A DNA stretch of 64,000 nt, taken from positions 2,418,001-2,482,000 of the forward strand of contig JAWQEG010001220.1 of assembly GCA_033782935.1 (NCBI GenBank), read 5' to 3'. The position numbers were made by a program, and so were the translations under genes. The notes beneath the pieces were generated by a model. That model had not been told where the DNA came from, did no database searches, and was given only the letters and a program-made list of their open reading frames with translations. The DNA comes from Petrolisthes cinctipes (taxonomy: Eukaryota > Arthropoda > Malacostraca > Decapoda > Porcellanidae). Shown here one piece after another: positions 13,282 through 23,032 of the stretch (within the stretch, counting starts at the first letter, position 1; every line of letters begins with the position of its first letter).

Positions 13282-14743
13282 GTGTTAGAGTATTTTCAAA
13301 ATACATGCTCAAAACATACTGAAAATCGATCTTTTAGGTGCACAAAAGTCGATATGTGCATAAATCTTCAGTACCCGTTTATATCTCAAATTCAGGCTCA
13401 AAACACCCGAAAATTCAATATTTTGGGGTCCCAGAAGCAATCTGTACATGCCTACACTGCTAGAATATTTTTAAAATATAGGCTAAAAACATGCTAAAAA
13501 TCGACATTTTAGGTGAAAAAAATCGATATCTCAAATTCAGTCCCAAAACACCCTAAAATTCGATATTTAGAGGTCCCAGAAGGTATCTGCACATGCCTAC
13601 TCCGTGTTAGAGTATTTTCAAAAATACAGGCCAAAAACATACTGAAAATCGATCTTTTAGGTGCCCAAAAGTCGATATGTGCATGCATCTTCTGTACCCG
13701 TTTATATCTCAAATTCTGGCCCTAAACACCCGAAAATTCGATATTTTGGGGTCCCAGAAGCGATCTGTACATGCCTACTCCGTGTTAGAGTATTTTCAAA
13801 ATTCAGGCCCAAAACATGCTGAAAATCGATATTTTTGGTGCCCAAAGTCAATATGTGCATGTATCTTCTGTACCCGTTTATATCTCAAATTCAGGCTCAA
13901 AACACCCGAAAATTCAATATTTTGGGGTCCCAGAAGCAATCTGTACATGCCTACACAGTGCTAGAATATTTTCAAAATATAGGCTAAAAACATGCTAAAA
14001 ATCGACATTTTAGGTGCCAAAAAATCGATATCTCAAATTCAGTCCCAAAACACCCGAAAATTCGATATTTAGGGGTCCCAGAAGCGATCTGTACATGCCT
14101 ACTCCGTGTTAGAGTATTTTCAAAATTCAGGCCCAAAACATGCTGAAAATCGATATTTTTGGTGCCCAAAGTCAATATGTGCATGTATCTTCTGTACCCG
14201 TTTATATCTCAAATTCAGGCTCAAAACACCCGAAAATTCAATATTTTGGGGTCCCAGAAGCAATCTGTACATGCCTACACAGTGCTAGAATATTTTCAAA
14301 ATATATGCTAAAAACATGCTAAAAATCGACATTTTAGGTGCCAAAAAATCGATATCTCAAATTAAGTCCCAAAACACCCGAAAATTCGATATTTTGGGGT
14401 CCCAGAAGCGATCTGTACATGCCTACTCCGTGTTAGAGTATTTTCAAAATTCAGGCCCAAAACATGCTGAAAATCGATATTTTTGGTGCCCAAAGTCAAT
14501 ATGTGCATGTATCTTCTGTACCCGTTTATATCTCAAATTCAGGCTCAAAACACCCGAAAATTCAATATTTTTGGGTCCCAGAAGCAATCTGTACAGTGCT
14601 AGAATATTTTCAAAATATAGGCTAAAAACATGCTAAAAATCGATCTTTTAGGTGCCAAAAAGTCGATATCTCAAATTCAGTCCCAAAACACCCGAAAATT
14701 CGATATTTAGGGGTCCCAGAAGCGATCTGTACATGCCTACTCC
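13282..14743. repeat. Array segment with small indels and repeated B-C dimers
   Basis: Starts: A2 13282, C1 13457 (147 bp), A1 13604 (178 bp), B1 13782, C1 13958, B1 14106, C1 14282, B1-short 14430, C2 14596. Three private indels cluster here: cctacactgctag (2 bp lost), aggtgaaaaaaatcg (1 bp lost) and tttcaaaaatacagg (1 bp gained). From 13782 to 14743 the A monomer is skipped twice, giving B1-C1-B1-C1-B1-C2. Confidence 0.86.
13782..13957. repeat. Monomer form B1, full length (176 bp)
   Basis: B1 carries caaaattcaggcccaaaac, then tatttttggtgcccaaag, caatatgtgcatgtatc and ttcaggctc. One base is missing relative to A in the cccaaag run, which explains 176 instead of 177 bp and shifts the reading frame, so any frame open across A and B1 is accidental. 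The 3' end is cctacacagtg before C1 or cctactcagtg before C2. A sub-lineage with gtactttc and cccaaagcatgc occurs after about 46.7 kb. Confidence 0.92.
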
Positions 14744-15252
14744 GTGTTAGAGTATTTTCAAAATGCATGCTCAAAACATACTGAAAATCAATCTTTTAGG
14801 TGCACAAAAGTCGATATGTGCATGCATCTGCAGTACCCGTTTATATCTCAAATTCAGGCTCAAAACACCCGAAAATTCAATATTTTGGGGTCCCAGAAGC
14901 AATCTGTACATGCCTACTCAATGTTAAAGTATTTTCAAAATACAGGCCCAAAACATGCTGAAAATCGATATTTTAGATGCCCAAAGTCAATATGTGCATG
15001 TATCTTCTGTACCCGTTTATATCTCAAATTTAGGCTCAAAACACCCGAAAATTCAATATTTTGGGGTTCCAGAAGCAATCTGTACATGCCTACACAGTGC
15101 TAGAATATTTTCAAAATATAGGCTAAAAACATGCTAAAAATCGACATTTTAGGTGCCAAAAAATCGATATCTCAAATTCAGTCCCAAAACACCCGAAAAT
15201 TCGATATTTAGGGGTCCCAGAAGCGATCTGTACATGCCTACTCCGTGTTAGA

Positions 15253-15267
15253 GTATTTTCAAAATAC
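15253..15267. other. 15-bp inverted repeat in A monomers (gtatttt-c-aaaatac)
   Basis: Seven-base arms flank one central base. The site lies at monomer positions 9-23 in A1, A2 and B2. The central base is c in most copies, a in a lineage at 23534, 24537, 25540, 26366, 27369, 30495, 37443 and 41765, and t in another at 29492, 32618, 36617, 40439, 43082 and 44221, with both arms kept. Exceptions with a broken arm exist (caaattac at 2818, 10503, 46037, 48373, 51758, 53427, 61625, 63517). A protein-binding or cruciform role is inference only. Confidence 0.75.
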
Positions 15268-15268
15268 A

Positions 15269-15357
15269 GGCCAAAAACATACTGAAAATCGATCTTTTAG
15301 GTGCCCAAAAGTCGATATGTGCATGCATCTTCTGTACCCGTTTATATCTCAAATTCT
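15269..15357. repeat. First ~89-bp half-unit of an A1 monomer
   Basis: This half begins ggccaaaaacatactgaaaat, and aligns with the half that follows it: gaaaatcgatctttt against gaaaattcgatatttt, ggtgcccaaaag against gggtcccagaag, and cgatatgtgcatgc against cgatctgtacatgc. The order and spacing of matches are the same in both halves with only single-base gaps. In C monomers this half is cut to 60 bp by the 29-bp deletion. Confidence 0.8.
15337..15351 (-). other. Partial CENP-B-box-like site on the minus strand (A and CGGG kept)
   Basis: The plus strand reads cccgtttatatctca, so the minus strand is tgagatataaacggg. Against TTCGnnnnAnnCGGG the A and CGGG match in place but TTCG is tgag (7 of 9). 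The site is in A and B monomers and is removed from C by the 29-bp deletion. It may well be chance resemblance. Confidence 0.2.
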
Positions 15358-15445
15358 GGCCCTAAACACCCGAAAATTCGATATTTTGGGGTCCCAGAAG
15401 CGATCTGTACATGCCTACTCCGTGTTAGAGTATTTTCAAAATTCA
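15358..15445. repeat. Second ~88-bp half-unit of an A1 monomer
   Basis: This half begins ggccctaaacacccgaaaat and ends with the inverted-repeat core, just before the next ggccc at 15446. The recurring half-unit start is roughly cag(g/t)c(c/t)(c/t)aaaaca in all monomer forms. The last ~25 bp are the most diverged from the other half, which has tttatatctcaaattc where this one has gtattttcaaaatac. Confidence 0.8.
15377..15391 (+). other. Partial CENP-B-box-like site (TTCG part kept)
   Basis: Reads ttcgatattttgggg. Compared with the mammalian CENP-B box core TTCGnnnnAnnCGGG, TTCG and the last GGG match at the right spacing, but the central A is t and the C is g (7 of 9). Present in A1 and, with one spacer base changed, in C monomers; A2, B1 and B2 have ttca. 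Both mismatches fall at core positions, so binding is not predicted. Confidence 0.25.
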
Positions 15446-16273
15446 GGCCCAAAACATGCTGAAAATCGATATTTTTGGTGCCCAAAGTCAATATGTGCAT
15501 GTATCTTCTGTACCCGTTTATATCTCAAATTCAGGCTCAAAAAACCCGAAAATTCAATATTTTGGGGTCCCAGAAGCAATCTGTACATGCCTACTCAGTG
15601 TTAGAATATTTTCAAAATACAGGCCCAAAACATGCTGAAAATCGATATTTTAGATGCCCAAAGTCAATATGTGCATGTATCTTCTGTACCCGTTTATATC
15701 TCAAATTCAGGCTCAAAACACCCGAAAATTCAATATTTTGGGGTCCCAGAAGCAATCTGTACATGCCTACACAGTGCAAGAATATTTTCAAAATATAGGC
15801 TAAAAACATGCTAAAAATCGACATTTTAGGTGCCAAAAAATCGATATCTCAAATTCAGTCCCAAAACACCCGAAAATTCGATATTTTGGGGTCCCAGAAG
15901 CGATCTGTACATGCCTACTCCGTGTTAGAGTATTTTCAAAATTCAGGCCCAAAACATGCTGAAAATCAATATTTTTGGTGCCCAAAGTCAATATGTGCAT
16001 GTATCTTCTGTACCCGTTTATATCTCAAATTCAGGCTCAAAACACCCGAAAATTCAATATTTTGGGGTCCTAGAAGCAATCTGTACATGCCTACTCAGTG
16101 TTAGAGTATTTTCAAAATACAGGCCCAAAACATGCTGAAAATCGATATTTTAGATGCCCAAAGTCAATATGTGCATGTATCTTCTGTACCCGTTTATATC
16201 TCAAATTCAGGCTCAAAAAACCCGAAAATTCAATATTTTGGGGTCCCAGAAGCAATCTGTACATGCCTACACA

Positions 16274-16421
16274 GTGCTAGAATATTTTCAAAATATAGGC
16301 TAAAAACATGCTAAAAATCGACATTTTAGGTGCCAAAAAATCGATATCTCAAATTCAGTCCCAAAACACCCGAAAATTCGATATTTAGAGGTCCCAGAAG
16401 GTATCTGTACATGCCTACTCC
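16274..16421. repeat. Monomer form C1, reference copy (148 bp)
   Basis: C1 has gtgctagaatattttcaaaatataggctaaaaac (start, described in two parts), then cgacattttaggtgccaaaaaatcg and a 3' end with agaggtcccagaaggtatctg. It lacks 29 bp of the first half-unit found in A and B: sequence runs from gatat straight into ctcaaattc. Flanking atat in both A positions suggests deletion at a 4-bp microhomology. C1 usually leads into A1. Confidence 0.92.
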
Positions 16422-16912
16422 GTGTTAGAGTATTTTCAAAATACAGGCCAAAAACATACTGAAAATCGATCTTTTAGGTGCCCAAAAGTCGATATGTGCA
16501 TGCATCTTCTGTACCCGTTTATATCTCAAATTCTGGCCCTAAACACCCGAAAATTCGATATTTTGGGGTCCCAGAAGCGATCTGTACATGACTACTCCGT
16601 GTTAGAGTATTTTCAAAATTCAGGCCCAAAACATGCTGAAAATCGATATTTTTGGTGCCAAAAGTCAATATGTGCATGCATCTTCTGTACCCGTTTATAT
16701 CTCAAATTCAGGCTCAAAACACCCGAAAATTCAATATTTTGGGGTCCCAGAAGCAATCTGTACAGTGCTAGAATATTTTCAAAATATAGGCTAAAAACAT
16801 GCTAAAAATCGATCTTTTAGGTGCCAAAAAGTCGATATCTCAAATTCAGTCCCAAAACACCCGAAAATTCGATATTTAGGGGTCCCAGAAGCGATCTGTA
16901 CATGCCTACTCC

Positions 16913-19900
16913 GTGTTAGAGTATTTCCAAAATACATGCTCAAAACATACTGAAAATCGATCTTTTAGGTGCACAAAAGTCGATATGTGCATGCATCTTC
17001 AGTGCCCGTTTATATCTCAAATTCAGGCTCAAAACACCCGAAAATTCAATATTTTGGGGTCCCAGAAGCAATCTGTACATGCCTACTCAGTGTTAGAGTA
17101 TTTTCAAAATACAGGCCCAAAACATGCTGAAAATCGATATTTTAGATGCCCAAAGTCAATATGTGCATGAATCTTCTGTACCCGTTTATATCTCAAATTC
17201 AGGCTCAAAAAACCCGAAAATTCAATATTTTGGGGTCCCAGAAGCAATTTGTACATGCCTACACAGTGCTAGAATATTTTCAAAATATAAGCTAAAAACA
17301 TGCTAAAAATCGACATTTTAGGTGCCAAAAAATCGATATCTCAAATTCAGTCCCAAAACACCCGAAAATTCGATATTTAGAGGCCCCAGAAGGTATCTGT
17401 ACATGCCTACTCCGTGTTAGAGTATTTTCAAAATACAGGCCAAAAACATACTGAAAATCGATCTTTTAGGTGCCCAAAAGTCAATATGTGCATGCATCTT
17501 CTGTACCCGTTTATATCTCAAATTCTGACCCTAAACACCCGAAAATTCGATATTTTGGGGTCCCAGAAGCGATCTGTACATGCCTACTCCGTGTTAGAGT
17601 ATTTTCAAAATTCAGGCCCAAAACATGCTGAAAATCGAAATTTTTGGTGCCCAAAGTCAATATGTGCATGTATCTTCTGTACCCGTTTATATCTCAAATT
17701 CAGGCTCAAAACACCCGAAAATTCAATATTTTGGGGTCCCAGAAGCAATCTGTACAGTGCTAGAATATTTTCAAAATATAGGCTAAAAACATGCTAAAAA
17801 TCGATCTTTTAGGTGCCAAAAAGTCGATATCTCAAATTCAGTCCCAAAACACCCGAAAATTCGATATTTAGGGGTCCCAGAAGCGATCTGTACATGCCTA
17901 CTCCGTGTTAGAGTATTTTCAAAATACATGCTCAAAACATACTGAAAATCGATCTTTTAGGTGCACAAAAGTCGATATGTGCATGCATCTTCAGTACCCG
18001 TTTATATCTCAAATTCAGGCTCAAAACACCCGAAAATTCAATATTTTGGGGTCCCAGAAGCAATCTGTACATGCCTACACAGTGCTAGAATATTTTCAAA
18101 ATATAGGCTAAAAACATGCTGAAAATCGATCGTTTAGGTGCCAAAAAATCGATATCTCAAATTCAGTCCCAAAACACCCGAAAATTCGATATTTAGAGGT
18201 CCCAGAAGGTATCTGTACATGCCTACTCCGTGTTAGAGTATTTTCAAAATACAGGCCAAAAACATACTGAAAATCGATCTTTTAGGTGCCCAAAAGTCGA
18301 AATGTGCATGCATCTTCTGTACCCGTTTATATCTCAAATTCTGGCCCTAAACACCCGAAAATTTGATATTTTGGGGTCCCAGAAGCGATCTGTACATGCT
18401 TACTCCGTGTTAGAATATTTTCAAAATTCAGACCCAAAACATGCTGAAAATCGATATTTTTGGTGCCCAAAGTCAATATGTGCATGTATCTTCTGTACCC
18501 GTTTATATCTCAAATTCAGGCTCAAAACACCCGAAAATTCAATATTTTGTGGTCCCAGAAGCAATCTGTACATGCCTACTCAGTGCTAGAATATTTTTAA
18601 AATATAGGCTAAAAACATGCTAAAAATCGATCTTTTAGGTGCCAAAAAGTCGATATCTCAAATTCAGTCCCAAAACACCCGAAAATTCGATATTTAGGGG
18701 TCCCAGAAGCGATCTGTACATGCCTACTCCGTGTTAGAGTATTTTCAAAATACATGCTCAAAACATACTGAAAATCGATCTTTTAGGTGCACAAAAGTCG
18801 ATATGTGCATGCATCTTCAGTACCCGTTTATATCTCAAATTCAGGCTCAAAACACCCGAAAATTCAATATTTTGGGGTCCCAGAAGCAATCTGTACATGC
18901 CTACTCAGTGTTAGAGTATTTTCAAAATACACGCCCAAAACATGCTGAAAATCGATATTTTAGATGCCCAAAGTCAATATGTGCATGTATCTTCTGTACC
19001 CGTTTATATCTCAAATTCAGGCTCAAAACACCCGAAAATTCAATATTTTGGGGTCCCAGAAGCAATTTGTACATGCCTACACAGTGCTAGAATATTTTCA
19101 AAATATAGGCTAAAAACATGCTAAAAATCGACATTTTAGGTGCCAAAAAATCGATATATCAAATTCAGTCCCAAAACACCCGAAAATTCGATATTTAGAG
19201 GCCCCAGAAGGTATCTGTACATGCCTACTCCGTGTTAGAGTATTTTCGAAATACAGGCCAAAAACATACTGAAAATCGATCTTTTAGGTGCCCAAAAGTC
19301 GATATGTGCATGCATCTTCTGTACCCGTTTATATCTCAAATTCTGGCCCTAAACACCCGAAAATTCGATATTTTGGGGTCCCAGAAGCGAACTGTACATG
19401 CCTACTCCGTGTTAGAGTATTTTCAAAATTCAGGCCCAAAACATGCTGAAAATCGAAATTTTTGGTGCCCAAAGTCAATATGTGCATGTATCTTCTGTAC
19501 CCGTTTATATCTCAAATTCAGGCTCAAAACACCCGAAAATTCAATATTTTGGGGTCCCAGAAGCAATCTGTACATGCCTACTCAGTGCTAGAATATTTTC
19601 AAAATATAGGCTAAAAACATGCTAAAAATCGATCTTTTAAGTGCCAAAAAGTCGATATCTCAAATTCAGTCCCAAAACACCCGAAAATTCGATATTTAGG
19701 GGTCCCAGAAGCGATCTGTACATGCCTACTCCGTGTTAGAGTATTTTCAAAATACATGCTCAAAACATACTGAAAATCGATCTTTTAGGTGCACAAAAGT
19801 CGATATGTGCATGCATCTTCAGTACCCGTTTATATCTCAAATTCAGGCTCAAAACACCCGAAAATTCAATATTTTGGGGTCCCAGAAGCAATCTGTACAT

Positions 19901-22050
19901 GCCTACACAGTGCTAGAATATTTTCAAAATATAGGCTAAAAACATGCTGAAAATCGACATTTTAGGTGCCAAAAAATCGATATCTCAAATTCAGTCCCAA
20001 AACACCCGAAAATTCGATATTTAGAGGTCCCAGAAGGTATCTGTACATGCTTACTCCGTGTTAGAGTATTTTCAAAATACAGGCCAAAAACATACTGAAA
20101 ATCGCTCTTTTAGGTGCCCAAAAGTCGAAATGTGCATGCATCTTCTGTACCCGTTTATATCTCAAATTCTGGCCCTAAACACCCGAAAATTCGATATTTT
20201 GGGGTCCCAGAAGCGATCTGTACATGCCTACTCCGTGTTAGAATATTTTCAAAATTCAGACCCAAAACATGCTGAAAATCGATATTTTTGGTGCCCAAAG
20301 TCAATATGTGCATGTATCTTCTGTACCCGTTTATATCTCAAATTCAGGCTCAAAACACCCGAAAATTCAATATTTTGGGGTCCCAGAAGCAATCTGTACA
20401 TGCTACTCAGTGTTAGAATATTTTCAAAATACCGGCCCAAAACATGCTGAAAATCGATATTTTAGATGCCCAAAGTCAATATGTGCATGTATCTTCTGTA
20501 CCCGTTTATATCTCAAATTCAGGCTCAAAACACCCGAAAATTCAATATTTTGGGGTCCCAGAAGCAATCTGTACATGCCTACACAGTGCTAGAATATTTT
20601 CAAAATATAGGCTAAAAACATGCTAAAAATCGACATTTTAGGTGCCAAAAAATCGATATCTCAAATTCAGTCCCAAAACACCCGAAAATTCGATATTTAG
20701 AGGTCCCAGAAGGTATCTGTACATGCCTACTCCGTGTTAGAGTATTTTCAAAATACAGGCCAAAAACATACTGAAAATCGATCTTTTAGGTGCCCGAAAG
20801 TCGATATGTGCATGCATCTTCTGTACCCGTTTATATCTCAAATTCTGGCCCTAAACACCCGAAAATTCGATATTTTGGGGTCCCAGAAGCGATCTGTACA
20901 TGCCTACTCCGTGTTAGAGTATTTTCAAAATTCAGGCCCAAAACATGCTGAAAATCGATATTTTTGGTGCCCAAAGTCAATATGTGCATGTATCTTCTGT
21001 ACCCGTTTATATCTCAAATTCAGGCTCAAAACACCCGAAAATTCAATGTTTTGGGTTCCCAGAAGCAATCTGTACAGTGCTAGAATATTTTCAAAATATA
21101 AGCTAAAAACATGCTAAAAATCGATCTTTTAGGTGCCAAAAAGTCGATATCTCAAATTCAGTCCCAAAACACCCGAAAATTCGATATTTAGGGGTCCCAG
21201 AAGCGATCTGTACATGCCTACTCAGTGTTAGAGTATTTTCAAAATACATGCTCAAAACATACTGAAAATCGATCTTTTAGGTGCACAAAAGTCGATATGT
21301 GCATGCATCTTCAGTACCCGTTTATATCTCAAATTCAGGCTCAAAACACCCGAAAATTCAATATTTTGGGGTCCCAGAAGCAATCTGTACATGCCTACAC
21401 AGTGCTAGAATATTTTCAAAATATAGGCTAAAAACATGCTGAAAATCGACATTTTAGGTGCCAAAAAATCGATATCTCAAATTCAGTCCAAAAACACCCG
21501 AAAATTCGATATTTAGAGGTCCCAGAAGGTATCTGTACATGCCTACTCCGTGTTAGAGTATTTTCAAAATACAGGCCAAAAACATACTGAAAATCGATCT
21601 TTTAGGTGCCCAAAAGTCGAAATGTGCATGCATCTTCTGTACCCGTTTATATCTCAAATTCTGGCCCTAAACACCCGAAAATTCGATATTTTGGGGTCCC
21701 AGAAGCGATCTGTACATGCCTACTCCGTGTTAGAATATTTTCAAAATTCAGACGCAAAACATGCTGAAAATCGATATTTTTGGTGCCCAAAGTCAATATG
21801 TGCATGTATCTTCTGTACCCGTTTATATCTCAAATTCAGGCTCAAAACACCCGAAAATTCAATATTTTGGGGTCCCAGAAGCAATCTGTACATGCCTACA
21901 CAGTGCTAGAATATTTTCAAAATATAGGCTAAAAACATGCTAAAAATCGACATTTTAGGTGCCAAAAAATCGATATCTCAAATTCAGTCGTAAAACACCC
22001 GAAAATTCGATATTTAGAGGTCCCAGAAGGTATCTGTACATGCCTACTCC
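16913..22050. repeat. Array segment of alternating six-monomer repeats and A-C dimers
   Basis: Starts: A2 16913, B2 17090, C1 17266, A1 17414, B1-short 17591, C2 17757, A2 17905, C1 18082, A1 18230, B1 18407, C2 18583, A2 18731, B2 18908, C1 19084, A1 19232, B1 19409, C2 19585, A2 19733, C1 19910, A1 20058, B1 20235 (175 bp), B2 20410, C1 20586, A1 20734, B1-short 20911, C2 21077, A2 21225, C1 21402, A1 21550, B1 21727, C1 21903. The A2-C1-A1-B1 motif with gtcgaaatg and gaatattttcaaaattcagac repeats three times (17905, 19733, 21225), about 1.8 and 1.5 kb apart. Confidence 0.87.
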
Positions 22051-23032
22051 GTGTTAGAGTATTTTCAAAATACAGGCCAAAAACATACTGAAAATCGATC
22101 TTTTAGGTGCCCAAAAGTTGATATGTGCATGCATCTTCTGTACCCGTTTATATCTCAAATTCTGGCCCTAAACACCCGAAAATTCGATATTTTGGGGTCC
22201 CAGAAGCGATCTGTACATGCCTACTCCGTGATAGAGTATTTTCAAAATTCAGGCCCAAAACATGCTGAAAATCGATATTTTTGTTGCCCAAAGTCAATAT
22301 GTGCATGTATCTTCTGTACCCGTTTATATCTCAAATTCAGGCTCAAAACACCCGAAAATTCAATATTTTGGGGTCCCAGAAGCAATCTGTACAGTGCTAG
22401 AATATTTTCAAAATATAGGCTAAAAACATGCTAAAAATCGATCTTTTAGGTGCCAAAAAGTCGATATCTCAAATTCAGTCCCAAAACACCCGAAAATTCG
22501 ATATTTAGAGGTCCCAGAAGGTATCTGTACATGCCTACTCCGTGTTAGAGTATTTTCAAAATACAGGCCAAAAACATACTGAAAATCGATCTTTTAGGTG
22601 CCCAAAAGTTGATATGTGCATGCATCTTCTGTACCCGTTTATATCTCAAATTCTGGCCCTAAACACCCGAAAATTCGATATTTTGGGGTCCCAGAAGCGA
22701 TCTGTACATGCCTACTCCGTGATAGAGTATTTTCAAAATTCAGGCCCAAAACATGCTGAAAATCGATATTTTTGGTGCCCAAAGTCAATATGTGCATGTA
22801 TCTTCTGTACCCGTTTATATCTCAAATTCAGGCTCAAAACACCCGAAAATTCAATATTTTGGGGTCCCAGAAGCAATCTGTACAGTGCTAGAATATTTTC
22901 AAAATATAGGCTAAAAACATGCTAAAAATCGATCTTTTAGGTGCCAAAAAGTCGATATCTCAAATTCAGTCCCAAAACACCCGAAAATTCGATATTTAGA
23001 GGTCCCAGAAGGTATCTGTACATGCCTACTCC
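22051..23032. repeat. Tandem 491-bp doublet (A1-B1short-C2 twice)
   Basis: The trimers at 22051 and 22542 share private changes: aaaagttgatatg in A1 and ccgtgatagag at the start of B1. The one difference I noticed is ttttgttgccc near 22281 against ttttggtgccc. This is a recent single-trimer duplication. Confidence 0.9.

Larger units (their letters stand above)
15245..15421. repeat. Monomer form A1, reference copy (177 bp)
   Basis: A1 is recognised by aggccaaaaacatactg near its start, ggtgcccaaaagtcgat, cttctgtaccc, ttctggccctaaacaccc, and a 3' part with CpG-bearing ttcgatatttt and agaagcgatctg. It normally follows C1 and precedes B1. It keeps seven CpG sites, close to what base composition predicts. 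Variants with gttgatatg (for example 22051, 24035, 29993) or gtcgaaatg (18230, 20058, 21550, 34623, 41264) mark sub-lineages. Confidence 0.93.
14744..16912. repeat. Array segment with A-B-B-C tetramer
   Basis: Starts: A2 14744, B2 14921, C1 15097, A1 15245, B1 15422, B2 15598, C1 15774, B1 15922, B2 16098, C1 16274, A1 16422, B1-short 16599, C2 16765. B1-B2 occurs twice in a row (15422-15773 and 15922-16273), which suggests that a B1-B2-C1 block was itself duplicated. The B1 at 16599 has ggtgccaaaag and gtgcatgcatc, an A-like central patch shared with 23210, 26042, 28037 and 31163. Confidence 0.87.

Noticed and set aside
15377..15391. A true CENP-B box
   Set aside because: Two of the nine core positions differ (central A and the C of CGGG); listed only as a partial resemblance.
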